From: an uncultured Chthoniobacter sp.
Lineage (GTDB): Bacteria; Verrucomicrobiota; Verrucomicrobiia; Chthoniobacterales; Chthoniobacteraceae
DNA length: 64,000 nucleotides
Assembly (NCBI GenBank): GCA_903874975.1
Contig: CAIQUL010000093.1
Location: 1-64,000, forward strand
Reading direction: 5' to 3'
Shown: one piece after another, positions 1 through 10,066 of the stretch
Layout: the number at the start of each line of letters is the position of its first letter
How positions within the stretch are numbered: the first letter of the stretch is position 1
The notes under the pieces: generated by a model
What the model saw: the letters and a program-made list of their open reading frames with translations, nothing else
What the model was told of the DNA's origin: nothing
Databases searched by the model: none
Made by a program: the position numbers and the translations under genes

Positions 1-450
1 CCGGTCGCCGCGGATTTGGTATTCCACCGCGGCTTTCGAGAACCCGTTCTTTCGGTAAAACGCGCCGACATAAAACGCCGTGTCATCCGCGCGGACGGGC
101 GTGATTCTATTCTCCTGCAACTCGCGAATCTGCTCGGCGATGGGCGCGCGGAGTTGGTCCGCGGTGAAGGTCTGGTTGCCCGCGAAATCGAGTTTGTTCT
201 TCGCCGCGTCTTTCAGCGTCCCGACCAGCAGATCCGCTCCGGCGAGCGCGCGGGAGACATTTTCATCGGCGGCGCGGAGCGGTGCCCAGCCAGCGAGCAA
301 AGCGCACGCGGCCAGCACGCGGGAGCGTTTCCAATTTGGCCTCGCACCAAGACACCAAGGCACCAAGGAGAAGCGGAACCCGTGGATCCCTTCGTGCCTT
401 GGTGCCTTCGTGCGAGGCTCTCTTGGTGAGTGGTTGACGGGGCGGCGCAT
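1..450 (-). CDS. Omp85/BamA-TamA family outer-membrane protein, N-terminal part with signal peptide and POTRA start (runs off window edge)
   Basis: Minus strand is open from ATG at 450 to the window edge: MRRPVNHSPREPRTKAPRHEGIHGFRFSLVPWCLGARPNWKRSRVLAACALLAGWAPLRAADENVSRAL...FYVGAFYRKNGFSKAAVEYQIRGD; POTRA-like 'YRKNGFSKAAVEY'; overlaps the TamB-like stop as TGATG. Confidence 0.65.
   Translation of the reverse strand, partial: MRRPVNHSPREPRTKAPRHEGIHGFRFSLVPWCLGARPNWKRSRVLAACALLAGWAPLRAADENVSRALAGADLLVGTLKDAAKNKLDFAGNQTFTADQLRAPIAEQIRELQENRITPVRADDTAFYVGAFYRKNGFSKAAVEYQIRGDR
340..417. repeat. Imperfect inverted repeat built on 'caccaaggcaccaagg / cacgaaggcaccaaggcacgaagg'
   Basis: cctcgcaccaagacaccaaggcaccaagg (340-368) pairs with tcccttcgtgccttggtgccttcgtgcgagg (387-417) with about 3 mismatches. 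Confidence 0.85.
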
Positions 451-3400
451 CAGCGGAAACGGATCAGATATTTCAAGCTGCCGGTGAAGCGTCCGTCCAC
501 GCCGATGTCGCCGAGGAAGTAGAGGCTGTCGGTCATGCGAAAGCGCGTGTTGACCTGCTGGCTTCCGGAGTGGTTGTCGAGCGCGCCGAGTTCGACCTGA
601 AAGCGGTCCATGAACTGCCCGGCGTTTTCCTTCCGCTCCGTCGTTGCCGGCTCCGCCTTGCGCGGGACGACTTTGCGATAGAGCTGCTGCACGGCGAGCA
701 TCGCGGCGCGACTGGCGAGCACGTCGGCGCTGCCGCCGAGTTCGCTCACGGTGGTGCCGGTGGCGAGCAGGGAGACGATGTCCGAGTAGGGCAGGGGAGG
801 CTCGCTGTTGAGCTGGATCTGCGGGTCGGTGGCGCGTCCGTAGATGTAGGCGTGGACCAGGTGGTCGCGCACCTGGGAGTCGGCCTGGAGATCGATCGAC
901 GCCTGAAACGGATCGTCTTTTTTGAAGTAAACGAACCCGCGCGAAATGCTCAGCGTGCTGAAGGGCAGCGTGGCCTTGAATTTCTCGATGCGGATGCTGC
1001 CTTCGAGATACGGCGCGAGGCCCGTGCCCGCGAATTTCAGGTCCACAGCCGCCGCGCCATTCGCGAGATTTCCACGCACGAGAAACGGGTCGTCCGGGCG
1101 CGTCTTGATCGCGAGGTCAAACCTCCAGTCGCGCAGCGGCGGCCGCGGAAAGGAAACCGTGGCGTGGCGGTTCTGCACGGCGCGCGGCGCGGGCTTTGCC
1201 TTCTTCCCCGGCAGCGCGATGGGCAGGATGTCGATCTCTTTGAAGAAGCGGCTCTGGGTGAGGAAAAGCGTCCCACTGAGCGTGCCGGCCTGGAGCGGCC
1301 CGGCGACCTTGATGTCGGCATCGCCGCGGACGGTGATCGAGTCGTCGCGGCGCAGCAGCACTTCCTTCGATTGCAGCTGCAGATCGAAAACCGGCTCGGT
1401 GAGCTTCGGGAGTTTCACCGTCCCGCCGAGCTTGAAGGTGCCGCCGCCGAGTTCGCCGTCGAAGGTGCCGAAACTCAGCGTGTCATTGGCGAATCCGAGC
1501 TTCGCGCGGAAGGCACCGAGCGCCGGAATGTTCTCGTCGTCCATGCGTGCGCCTTTCAGCTCGATGGCCGCGGAGCCGCTGAAGACCGGCTTCGCCATGG
1601 TGCCGCCCACGCGGATGTCGAGGCCGGCGGTGCCGTCGATGCGGCGGACTGTGGGCACGAGTTTGGGCACCACCGCGAGCGAGGAGGGCGGGAGCTGCAC
1701 GGTCGCTTCGAGCGGCAGCGTCGGGTCGAGCTTGCGGGTTTTGACCAGGGCATCGAGGTCAAAGGGCGCGCGCGCTTTGAGCGTCAGCGGCTGAATCTGC
1801 GGCTGGCGCAGCACGGCGACGAGCGTGAGTTCTTTCGCGGGTTTGTTGGAATAGTGCAGGTCGAGATCGAGATCGGCAGCGTCGAGTGGCGCGCCGGCTT
1901 TCGCCTTCAAACTGCGCGCGGCGACTTTCAGGTGGCCGGCTGGTTCGAGGAGCGTGCCGCCGGCCACGAGGTTGGCGGTGAAATTGCCCGCGACCGGCGA
2001 CGCGTGGCCAAAGCTCGCGAGGAGCTTTTCGAGATCGAGCTTGGTGGCGTTGAGATTCGCCGCGATGCGCCCGTCCAGCGGGATGACCTGCTGCGGGCGG
2101 CCCAGGTCGATGGGGACGAAAACGAAGCCCGTGAGGACGGTGAGCTGCGCCTGGCTGAGCTTGATGTCGCGGAGGCGCAGCTTGTTTTCCTTCATCTCCA
2201 GCACGCCGGTAAAATCGGTCGGGCCGGAGGCGATGTGCAGCTCGGTGGACTGCGCGAAGCCGGGGCCGTAGAGACCGGCGAGCTTGAATTCGCGCAGGTC
2301 GGTTTTGTCGATGCGCGCCTTTTCCACCGCCACGGCGAGCGTGCCCGACTGCTCCAGCGGCGCACCCATTTTCGCCGACTCGCCTTTGCCGCCCCACTCG
2401 ATGCGGAGCGCGCCGGAGACGGTCTGCTGCACGTCGAAGACCGCGAGCAGCGGCTGGAGCGCGGCGAGGTTGCGGATGTCCACGAGCGCGGTGCCCTCGT
2501 AGGGGAAAGGTGCTTGCTGACCGACCCGCCCGAGCACGGAAATCTGGTCGGTGCCGGCGAGTTTGAGCGTGCCGCGCTCGACGGTTACCGCGTGTTCGGC
2601 GGCGTTGATCTGCACCGCGAGGCTGGGCGCTTTGAACGTGCCGAGTTGGAAGTCGCCGCCGTCCAGCCGCACGTTGCCGGTGAGTTCCTGGCTGGCGATC
2701 TTCAGCGCGCCGCTGCCTTCCACGCGGCCGGAGAACGTGCGGCTGTTCGCCGTCAGCCCGAAGTCCGCGAGTTTCGGGACGTGGATGGAAAATTTGACTT
2801 CGCCCGGCGCGGTGGCCGCGTCGCGGAAATTCCGCGGGATGCGCCAGTGGCCCTGCGCAGCCACGGAGTTTTCGGCGCGGCGCACCTCGAGCGTCTCGAT
2901 GGTTACGAGGTCGTCGCGATTGCCGCCCCGGAGCGTCGCGGCATCGAGGGTGAAGGTGTTCACGCGCAACCGCGTGAGATCGGCGGCGATTTCGCTCTCC
3001 ATCCCGGCCAAGGGCGCGCGGCCCGGCGTGTCGATGCGCTTCGAGACCTTGAGTTTCAACTTTCCCGCCTCGAGCGAGAGCTGCCGGTGGCCGATGCCCG
3101 CAGCCTCGATCACCACGTCCGCGCTGGCTCGTCCGTCGCGCAGCGTGACCGGCCCGCCGGCGCTCATGCGGCCGCGCCACGGTTCCGGCAGCAGGGCCGT
3201 GAGCACGGCGAGATCGGGCGCGTCGATCTTCAGCATGGCGTCCACGCCGCTGCGCGGAAACTCCGTCACGGATTCCGGGAGCGCGACCTTGGCCGTGAGG
3301 GCCACGAGGTTCGGTCCCGCCTGCACGTGCACGCCGGTCAGTCCGGCGTTGCCGCGCTCGAAAGTGGCGGCGAGTTCCGCGGCCTGCACTTTGGTTTGGG

Positions 3401-4442
3401 CGAAGTTCAGCGCCTCCACGCGGAGGTTGGCGCGCCCTTCCCAAGTGCGCGGCTTTTCCGGCTCGCCGGTGAAGTGCAACCCGAGCCGCGCGAGCGTGCC
3501 AAATTCCACCGGCAGCTTCGGCACGTTGAAATAGGCGAGCGTGCGATCGATCGAGATGCCCGCGGCGGTCACGCTCAGCGTGGTGTCGTAACTCTTCGCG
3601 AGGTGCTCGCCTTTCTTGTCGAGCTGACTGCCCTCCAGCCGCAGCGCCGCGGCGCCGCCAAAGGCGCGGAGTTTGAGCCGCGCGCCGCCCTTCTTCTTGG
3701 AGCGCTCGGAGGCGTCGAAGTTGAGTTTCTCCACCACCAGCTCCGGCCCGAGCTGCAGATCGCGAATTTCAAAGTTGCGCCCCGCGTAGGTCGTGGGGGC
3801 GGCGAGATTTTCCCACACCGGCACGCCGGGCACCTGCACGCGCGTGGCTCCGATGGTGCCCGGCAGCCGCGGGTCGAGCAGTAGATGAAAGCCGCGGATG
3901 TCCGTGACGTGCGGGCCGGCGATGACGCTGAGATTGAGGTTCTGCACTTTCACCCGGTCGGAGTAGAGCGCGGGCTGGCCGAGGATGGTGTTGAGAATTT
4001 GCGCGATGCCCTGCTGCGGTCGCGGCTCTCGCTTTTCACCCGCGTCCTGATCCGGCACCGCGACAAAGCGGAGATCGGCATCGGTGATCTCGTAGCTGCC
4101 GAGAAACTCTCCGACACCGCGCTGCACCAGTCGCGGGAAACTGTAATCGAGCCGCACACGGGCGATGGCGATCTTGCGGACCGGATTAGGGAAATCGCCC
4201 ACCGGTTCCGCGCGGACTCCCTCGATGGTGAGGTTCGTGAAAATGTTCCCGGAAAGCTGCAGGTCCACTTTCAAGTGTGCTCGCGCCGCACCCGCGATGA
4301 CCGCCCAGCGGACGCCGTGGTGAAAGAGCGGCCGGTGGAAAATCGCGACGAGCAACAGCAGCGGCAGCAGCCAGCGCCGGGCACGGCGGAACCAGCCGCG
4401 TTTCGGCTTCGGTTTCGCAGGTGGAGGCGTGGACTCCGGCAT
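450..4442 (-). CDS. TamB-like (DUF490) translocation/assembly module protein
   Basis: 1330 aa, N-terminal TM anchor, repetitive beta-rich AsmA/TamB-like body, C-terminal '...DSLYFLGDIGVDGRFTGSLKYLIRFR' typical of TamB; next to Omp85 gene. Confidence 0.85.
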   Translation of the reverse strand: MPESTPPPAKPKPKRGWFRRARRWLLPLLLLVAIFHRPLFHHGVRWAVIAGAARAHLKVDLQLSGNIFTNLTIEGVRAEPVGDFPNPVRKIAIARVRLDYSFPRLVQRGVGEFLGSYEITDADLRFVAVPDQDAGEKREPRPQQGIAQILNTILGQPALYSDRVKVQNLNLSVIAGPHVTDIRGFHLLLDPRLPGTIGATRVQVPGVPVWENLAAPTTYAGRNFEIRDLQLGPELVVEKLNFDASERSKKKGGARLKLRAFGGAAALRLEGSQLDKKGEHLAKSYDTTLSVTAAGISIDRTLAYFNVPKLPVEFGTLARLGLHFTGEPEKPRTWEGRANLRVEALNFAQTKVQAAELAATFERGNAGLTGVHVQAGPNLVALTAKVALPESVTEFPRSGVDAMLKIDAPDLAVLTALLPEPWRGRMSAGGPVTLRDGRASADVVIEAAGIGHRQLSLEAGKLKLKVSKRIDTPGRAPLAGMESEIAADLTRLRVNTFTLDAATLRGGNRDDLVTIETLEVRRAENSVAAQGHWRIPRNFRDAATAPGEVKFSIHVPKLADFGLTANSRTFSGRVEGSGALKIASQELTGNVRLDGGDFQLGTFKAPSLAVQINAAEHAVTVERGTLKLAGTDQISVLGRVGQQAPFPYEGTALVDIRNLAALQPLLAVFDVQQTVSGALRIEWGGKGESAKMGAPLEQSGTLAVAVEKARIDKTDLREFKLAGLYGPGFAQSTELHIASGPTDFTGVLEMKENKLRLRDIKLSQAQLTVLTGFVFVPIDLGRPQQVIPLDGRIAANLNATKLDLEKLLASFGHASPVAGNFTANLVAGGTLLEPAGHLKVAARSLKAKAGAPLDAADLDLDLHYSNKPAKELTLVAVLRQPQIQPLTLKARAPFDLDALVKTRKLDPTLPLEATVQLPPSSLAVVPKLVPTVRRIDGTAGLDIRVGGTMAKPVFSGSAAIELKGARMDDENIPALGAFRAKLGFANDTLSFGTFDGELGGGTFKLGGTVKLPKLTEPVFDLQLQSKEVLLRRDDSITVRGDADIKVAGPLQAGTLSGTLFLTQSRFFKEIDILPIALPGKKAKPAPRAVQNRHATVSFPRPPLRDWRFDLAIKTRPDDPFLVRGNLANGAAAVDLKFAGTGLAPYLEGSIRIEKFKATLPFSTLSISRGFVYFKKDDPFQASIDLQADSQVRDHLVHAYIYGRATDPQIQLNSEPPLPYSDIVSLLATGTTVSELGGSADVLASRAAMLAVQQLYRKVVPRKAEPATTERKENAGQFMDRFQVELGALDNHSGSQQVNTRFRMTDSLYFLGDIGVDGRFTGSLKYLIRFR

Positions 4443-4531
4443 CGGGGCCAGAGGCTAGCGGCGGCTCCCGGGCATGCAAGGCGGCGCGAGGTTGCGCCCG
4501 CGGAATCTTCTCCCCTAAAGTCCGCCGCTCT

Positions 4532-5461
4532 ATGAACGGCCCTTTCCGCTTTGCGCGCAGCGCTGGCTCCACGCTCACGCGCCACACGCGCCGGGTCGGG
4601 GCCATCGCGTGGCGGGCGGTGCAGAAATTCGACGAGACCGACGGCGAGCAGCGCGCGGCCTCGTTCGCGTATTACGCGTTCTTTTCCATGTTCCCGCTGA
4701 TCCTGCTGCTCATCACCATCGGCACGAGCTTCCTCGGGCCAAAGGCGGATGCGTCGTCGAAAATCATCGCCTATGTGAGCACGCAGATTCCGCTGGAGGA
4801 GCAGGACATGAAGGCCGTCATCAGCACGATCAATGGCGTGGTGCAGTCGCGGAAAAGCGCCGGGTTCATCGCCATCGGCGTGCTCTTTTGGACTTCGCTG
4901 CGGTTCTTTCAGGCGCTGGTCCGCGGCGTGAACCGCGCCTGGGGCACGAAGGAATACTCGTGGTGGCGTCTGCCGATCAAAAACCTCGGCATGCTCGGCA
5001 TCCTCACCAGCGTGCTCTTCCTCGGCATCATCGCGCCGGTGGTCCTGAAACAAGTCGAGGACTTCTATTGGTTTCATTCGCGGCAGGTCGGGCTGGATTT
5101 CAGCGTCTTTGGTTACGTCTTCCAATTTGCCCGGCTGCTCATCCCGGTCGTCGTCCTGTTCATCGGCATGAGTCTGTTCTTCAAGTACGCGCCACGCCGG
5201 CCGACCCGCTTCATCGAGGTCTGGAGCGCCGCGCTTTTCGTGACCATCTCGCTGGAACTGCTCCAGCGACTTTTCGTGCTCTACACCCGCAACATCGGCA
5301 ATTTCAACGCGCTCTACGGCACCTTCGGCAGCGTCGTGGCGCTGCTCCTGTGGATCTATCTTTCCGGCTCGATCATCATCCTCGGCGGCTGCATCTCGGC
5401 CGCGCGCTACGAGATCGACATGAGCCTCGCCGATCAGTCGGAGTCCGATCTGGCGAAGTAA
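4532..5461 (+). CDS. YihY/virulence factor BrkB family membrane protein
   Basis: MNGPFRFARSAG...EQRAASFAYYAFFSMFPLILLLITIGTSFLG; family signature; start chosen inside the longer ORF. Confidence 0.88.
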   Translation: MNGPFRFARSAGSTLTRHTRRVGAIAWRAVQKFDETDGEQRAASFAYYAFFSMFPLILLLITIGTSFLGPKADASSKIIAYVSTQIPLEEQDMKAVISTINGVVQSRKSAGFIAIGVLFWTSLRFFQALVRGVNRAWGTKEYSWWRLPIKNLGMLGILTSVLFLGIIAPVVLKQVEDFYWFHSRQVGLDFSVFGYVFQFARLLIPVVVLFIGMSLFFKYAPRRPTRFIEVWSAALFVTISLELLQRLFVLYTRNIGNFNALYGTFGSVVALLLWIYLSGSIIILGGCISAARYEIDMSLADQSESDLAK

Positions 5462-5467
5462 CGCGCG

Positions 5468-7261
5468 ATGGCTGCTCCCGACCCGAAACCCCGGCGCGAA
5501 AGCCTCCGCGAACTCGCGCATCTTTTCGCCTACGTCCGCCCGTACCGGCGGCGTTTCTACATCGCGATGGTCGCTTCGTTCGTGAGCATGACGTTCGGCG
5601 CGCTCTTTCCGTTTCTCGTTGCGCGGCTGCTCGCCGCCGCCGCGCCGGGTCTGCCGCCGGTGGTCATCGCCGGTCTGCGCCCCACGCTGGATCAGGTCGC
5701 CGTCGTCCTCATCGCGTCGCTGGGCATTCAGGCGGTGCTGACCTTCTTCTCGTCGCTCTCCTTCAACTCCGTCGGCGAGCGCGCGGTCGTCGATCTGCGC
5801 CAGGCGCTCTACGCCCGGCTGATCGCGCAGCCGATGGCCTTCTTCGGCGAGCATCGCGTGGGCGAACTCTCCAGCCGGCTCTCCAGCGATCTCGCGCAGA
5901 TTCAGGACACGCTGACTTTCACCGTCGCGCAGATCATCCGGCAATCCATGCTCCTCGTGGTCGGGCTCGTGGCCATCGCCGCGACCTCGCTCCAGCTCTC
6001 CGGCATCATGCTCGCCACGGTGCCGGTCTTCATGCTCGCAGCGGTGGTCTTCGGGCGGAAAGTGCGGCGCTTTTCCCGCGAGGCGCAGGACCGGCTGGCC
6101 GAGACCGCCACCGTGGTCGAGGAGACGCTCACGGGCATCGCCAACGTCAAAGCCTTTGGCAACGAAGCCTACGAGCAGCGCCGCTACGCCGCGGGGCTGG
6201 CGGGCTATCTCACGGTCATCCTCCGCACCGCGCGGTCCCGCGCCGCGCTCGTGGCCTTCATCATCTTCGCCATCTTTGGCGCGATCGTTCTGGTGCTGTG
6301 GTGGGGTGGCCGGCTGATGCAAACCGGCCAGCTTACGCACCCGCAGCTCACCCAATTCATTTTCTACACGCTCTTCATCGGCGGCGCGGTCTCGGCGCTC
6401 CCGGAGATTTTCAGCTCCGTGCAAAAGACGCTCGGAGCCACCCAGCGCGTGCGCGAACTGCTGCGCGAACCGGGTGAGGAGATTCCGCGCGCGGAGGCCG
6501 TCGCGGCGCGGCGTCTCACCGGCGATGTCCGCTTCGAGGCTGTCCATTTCCGCTATCCGAGCCGACCCGATCTGCCGGTGCTGCGGGGCGTTTCGCTGGA
6601 CGTGCGGGCGGGGGAAAAGATCGCGCTCGTCGGACCGAGCGGCGCCGGCAAAAGCACGCTCACCGCGTTGCTTCTGCGCTTCTACGAGCCGGATACGGGC
6701 GCGCTTTTGCTCGATGGCAAAGACGCGCGCGAGCTGCCCCTCGCCGCGGTGCGCGGCAACCTGGCGATCGTCCCGCAGGAAGTGCTGCTCTTCGGCGGCA
6801 GCATCCGGGAGAACATCGCCTACGGCCGCCCCGGCGCGAGCGAGGCGGACATCCGCGCCGCCGCCGAGCGCGCGTATTGCCACGAGTTCATCGCCCGCTT
6901 TCCCGAGGGCTACGACACGCTCGTGGGCGAACGTGGCGTGAAGCTCAGCGGCGGCCAGCGCCAGCGCCTCGCCATTGCCCGCGCGCTGCTCCGCGATCCG
7001 GCGATCCTCATTCTCGACGAGGCCACCAGTTCGCTCGACAGCGAGAGCGAAGCGCTCATCCAAAGCGCGCTCGCCACGCTGCTCGCCGGCCGCACGGCGT
7101 TCATCATCGCGCACCGCCTCGCCACCGTCCGTCAGTGCGACCGCATCTGCGTTTTGGAAAGCGGCGTCATCACCGAAACCGGCACGCACGCCGAACTCAT
7201 GGCCGCCCCGAGCGGCACTTATCGGCGGTTCGCGGAGTTGCAGTTTGGCGTGGGCGCGTAG
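5468..7261 (+). CDS. ABC transporter, fused permease/ATP-binding (MsbA-like exporter)
   Basis: Walker A GPSGAGKST, signature LSGGQRQRLAIARAL, Walker B ILILDEATSSLD, N-terminal 6-TM domain. Confidence 0.93.
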   Translation: MAAPDPKPRRESLRELAHLFAYVRPYRRRFYIAMVASFVSMTFGALFPFLVARLLAAAAPGLPPVVIAGLRPTLDQVAVVLIASLGIQAVLTFFSSLSFNSVGERAVVDLRQALYARLIAQPMAFFGEHRVGELSSRLSSDLAQIQDTLTFTVAQIIRQSMLLVVGLVAIAATSLQLSGIMLATVPVFMLAAVVFGRKVRRFSREAQDRLAETATVVEETLTGIANVKAFGNEAYEQRRYAAGLAGYLTVILRTARSRAALVAFIIFAIFGAIVLVLWWGGRLMQTGQLTHPQLTQFIFYTLFIGGAVSALPEIFSSVQKTLGATQRVRELLREPGEEIPRAEAVAARRLTGDVRFEAVHFRYPSRPDLPVLRGVSLDVRAGEKIALVGPSGAGKSTLTALLLRFYEPDTGALLLDGKDARELPLAAVRGNLAIVPQEVLLFGGSIRENIAYGRPGASEADIRAAAERAYCHEFIARFPEGYDTLVGERGVKLSGGQRQRLAIARALLRDPAILILDEATSSLDSESEALIQSALATLLAGRTAFIIAHRLATVRQCDRICVLESGVITETGTHAELMAAPSGTYRRFAELQFGVGA

Positions 7262-7309
7262 GACTTTGGGGCGGTCTAAGTCTGGGGGCACGACGGAGCA
7301 GCGGCCGAA

Positions 7310-7972
7310 TCACACCCGGCGCAACCACGCCTCAGTCGCGTATTTTGCCGCCGCCAGGGTGCTGCCAGCGGTCAGTTCGTCCGGCGTGAGCGGACGCCGG
7401 GTGAGCATCGTGGCGAATGTTTTCCCAAGCTGCGCCCCGACCTCCGCGGGCCGGGCTACGCTTTGGATGCTCCCTTGATGCAGCAGCCCCGCCCGCGTCC
7501 GTCGTTGCGCGGCTCCGGCGACTTTGCCCTCAGCGGCGAGGATGTCGTAGCGCGCGGGGTTTTCAAAACACGCCGCGGAAATGGGGTTGCTGGCGATGGT
7601 CGTCACGCGCACCTCCGCGCCATGTGCGGCGAGCAGAACGGCGAGCTGCTCGTGGATTGCGCGATACGATTCCTCCGGCGGGCGCCGCGCAAACGCACAG
7701 CCGCGCGGGACGATCAGCGTGTAGGTCACGTCCCCGCCGTGCGGGACGATGCCGCCGCCGGTCCAGCGGCGCACCATCTCGCGTCCCGGCCACGCCGCCT
7801 CCACGTCCGCCACTTTGCCGAAATACCCGAACGACACCGCGGGCTGCGCCCAGCGATAGACGCGGAGCAGCGGAGCGGTGCAGGACGCCAGCAGCACCTC
7901 GTCGAGCGCCATGTTCAGCGCGGCGTTGTGCGGCTCCGGATCGAGGACTTCGGTGAGTGCGGCGAAGATCAT
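7310..7972 (-). CDS. Lipoate-protein ligase A-like (BPL/LplA family)
   Basis: LNMALDEVLL...RVYRWAQPAVSFGYF...RRWTGGGIVPHGGDVTYTLIVP. Confidence 0.8.
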   Translation of the reverse strand: MIFAALTEVLDPEPHNAALNMALDEVLLASCTAPLLRVYRWAQPAVSFGYFGKVADVEAAWPGREMVRRWTGGGIVPHGGDVTYTLIVPRGCAFARRPPEESYRAIHEQLAVLLAAHGAEVRVTTIASNPISAACFENPARYDILAAEGKVAGAAQRRTRAGLLHQGSIQSVARPAEVGAQLGKTFATMLTRRPLTPDELTAGSTLAAAKYATEAWLRRV

Positions 7973-8055
7973 TTCCGCCAGCGTAGCCGGCTCGCGCGGC
8001 GCGACAATCTTCCGCCGTTGCCTTTCGCAGATGACTCGGTAGCCTCGCCGCACTT

Positions 8056-8949
8056 ATGGCAAAACCCGCTCTCGGTAAAGGACTCGGCGCGCTCATCAAT
8101 ACGCGTGTCGCCTCGCCTACTCCCGCCTTGGAAAGCGGGGAGCGGGTGCAGGTCGTGGACCTCACGCGGATCGTGCCGACGCCGCTCCAGCCGCGCACCG
8201 TTTTCCGCGACGACCATCTGGACGAACTCGTCGCCTCGATCAAAGAGCACGGGATCATCCAGCCGCTGATCGCCCGCAAACGCGGCGACCAGTTTGAACT
8301 CATCGCCGGGGAACGCCGCTGGCGGGCGGCCCAGCGGGCGGGGCTGGCGGAGGCGCCGGTGATCGTCCGTGAAGCCTCCGATCAGGAGGTGCTCGAACTC
8401 GCGCTCATCGAGAATCTTCAGCGCGAAGACCTGAACCCGATCGAGGAGGCGCGCGCCTTTTCCCGCCTGGCAGGCGAGTTTCATCTCCGCCAGGAGGACA
8501 TCGCGCAAAAAGTCGGCAAGAGCCGCGCCGCCGTGGCGAACAGCATGCGGCTGCTCGACCTGCACGAGCAGGTGCAGACGTGGCTCACGCAGGAACGCAT
8601 TTCCGTGGGGCACGCGAAAGTTTTGCTCTCCCTCAAGGCGCAGGACGAGCAGGCGCTGCTCGCGGAAGAAATCATTCGCCGCAGCCTGACGGTGCGTGCG
8701 GCGGAGACGCTGGTCGCCCAGCAGTTTGCGCAAAACGGCACGGTCAAGCCGAAGCGCGGGGCGAACTCGGGCAGCGGACCGGCGCTCGCGCCGACCTATC
8801 AGCACGTGCAAAACCGGCTGCAATCGCACCTCGCTACGCATGTCGTCCTGCATCACGGCGAAAAGCGCGGACGCATCGAGATCGAGTATTACGGCAACGA
8901 CGACTTGCAGCGGGTGCTTTCGCTCCTCGGGCTCGGTGAGGAAAGGTGA
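8056..8949 (+). CDS. parB: ParB/RepB/Spo0J family partition protein
   Basis: GKGLGALI, PLQPRTVF, ELIAGERRWRAAQRAG, LIENLQREDLNPIEEA, GKSRAAVANSMRLL. Confidence 0.93.
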   Translation: MAKPALGKGLGALINTRVASPTPALESGERVQVVDLTRIVPTPLQPRTVFRDDHLDELVASIKEHGIIQPLIARKRGDQFELIAGERRWRAAQRAGLAEAPVIVREASDQEVLELALIENLQREDLNPIEEARAFSRLAGEFHLRQEDIAQKVGKSRAAVANSMRLLDLHEQVQTWLTQERISVGHAKVLLSLKAQDEQALLAEEIIRRSLTVRAAETLVAQQFAQNGTVKPKRGANSGSGPALAPTYQHVQNRLQSHLATHVVLHHGEKRGRIEIEYYGNDDLQRVLSLLGLGEER

Positions 8950-10043
8950 CGGTGGCTTCCAGATTTCGGATGGCAGATTTCGGGTGGGTCGCGACAGCGA
9001 TCACGGCGGCCGCCTTGGTCGTGACGGGGTGCAAGCGGGCCGCGGTGCCGCCGGCTTCGCCGGAGACGGCGATCAACGCGGACGCAGCACCTGCGCCCGG
9101 ACTGAAACCGGCGACGCTGCCGGGCGACATCCGGCCGCCGACGAAAGTTGCGGCGAAGGTGACCGCGCCGGGGCCGGTGGAAATTTGGAAAGAGTTTTCC
9201 GGCGAGCGGGCGTTTGAGGAAGTGCGGAAGCAGGTCGAAATCGGGCCGCGCCCGGCGGGATCGGCGGAGCTGGAGAAGGCGCGGACGCTGATCGAGGACG
9301 GACTCCGCCGCACCGGCTGGGAGGTCGAACGGCAGACCTTCAGCAACGAGACGCCCCGCGGTCCGGTGACGTTCGTCAATCTGATCGGGCGCTTTTCACC
9401 GACGGGCCAAAGCCCCGTGCCGCGCGACACGCAGCGGGCCATCCTTTGCTCGCACTATGACACCAAGCGGTTCAGCACGATCCGCTTCACCGGTGCGAAC
9501 GACGGTGGCTCCAGCACCGGGGCGCTCATCGAGCTGGCCCGCGTCCTCGCGCTCGATCCCGCGCTGGCGGCGCAGGTGGAACTCGTCTTCTTCGACGGCG
9601 AGGAGGCGTTCGTGCAGTTCACCGACCCGGATGAACTCCGCGTGGACAATGCGGACGGCCTTTTTGGCAGCCGCCACTACGCCAGCCAGCTCCGCAAGAG
9701 CGGTCGCGCCCGGCAGTTTCAGTTCGGGATTTTGTGGGACATGATCGGCGACCGCGATCTCACCATTACACTCGAGCCCGGCTCGCCGCCGGAGCTGACG
9801 CGCGAAATCCTCGCTTCCGCCGACGCCCTCGGCTTGCGGCAGCACTTTGGCCGCTACGACCGGTCGATCCTCGACGACCACTACCCGCTCAACCGCATCC
9901 GCATTCCGACCATCAACCTCATTGATTTCGACTACCCCGCCTGGCACACCGCCGACGACACCCTCGAACGGCTCTCCCCCGAGAGCCTGCAAAAGATCGG
10001 CGCGGTCACGCTGCACTATTTGCGCAAGGCGCTGGGGAAGTAA
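8946..10043 (+). CDS. M28-family metallopeptidase / glutaminyl-peptide cyclotransferase-like lipoprotein
   Basis: GTG start overlapping the parB stop (or ATG at 8970); lipobox LVVTGC; CSHYDTKRF, GANDGGSSTGALIELAR, VFFDGEEAF, PTINLIDFDYPAWHTADDT. Confidence 0.85.
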   Translation: MTVASRFRMADFGWVATAITAAALVVTGCKRAAVPPASPETAINADAAPAPGLKPATLPGDIRPPTKVAAKVTAPGPVEIWKEFSGERAFEEVRKQVEIGPRPAGSAELEKARTLIEDGLRRTGWEVERQTFSNETPRGPVTFVNLIGRFSPTGQSPVPRDTQRAILCSHYDTKRFSTIRFTGANDGGSSTGALIELARVLALDPALAAQVELVFFDGEEAFVQFTDPDELRVDNADGLFGSRHYASQLRKSGRARQFQFGILWDMIGDRDLTITLEPGSPPELTREILASADALGLRQHFGRYDRSILDDHYPLNRIRIPTINLIDFDYPAWHTADDTLERLSPESLQKIGAVTLHYLRKALGK

Positions 10044-10066
10044 CGCACGCGGGGTCGGCGAGCCGC

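Noticed and set aside
570-3884. 1104-aa plus-strand ORF opposite the TamB-like gene
   Set aside because: Shadow ORF from high GC; Arg/Gly/Glu-biased composition, no recognisable motif, antisense to a coherent gene.
4271-7291. 1006-aa minus-strand ORF opposite the BrkB and ABC transporter genes
   Set aside because: Antisense to two clear genes; low-complexity charged composition typical of GC shadow frames.
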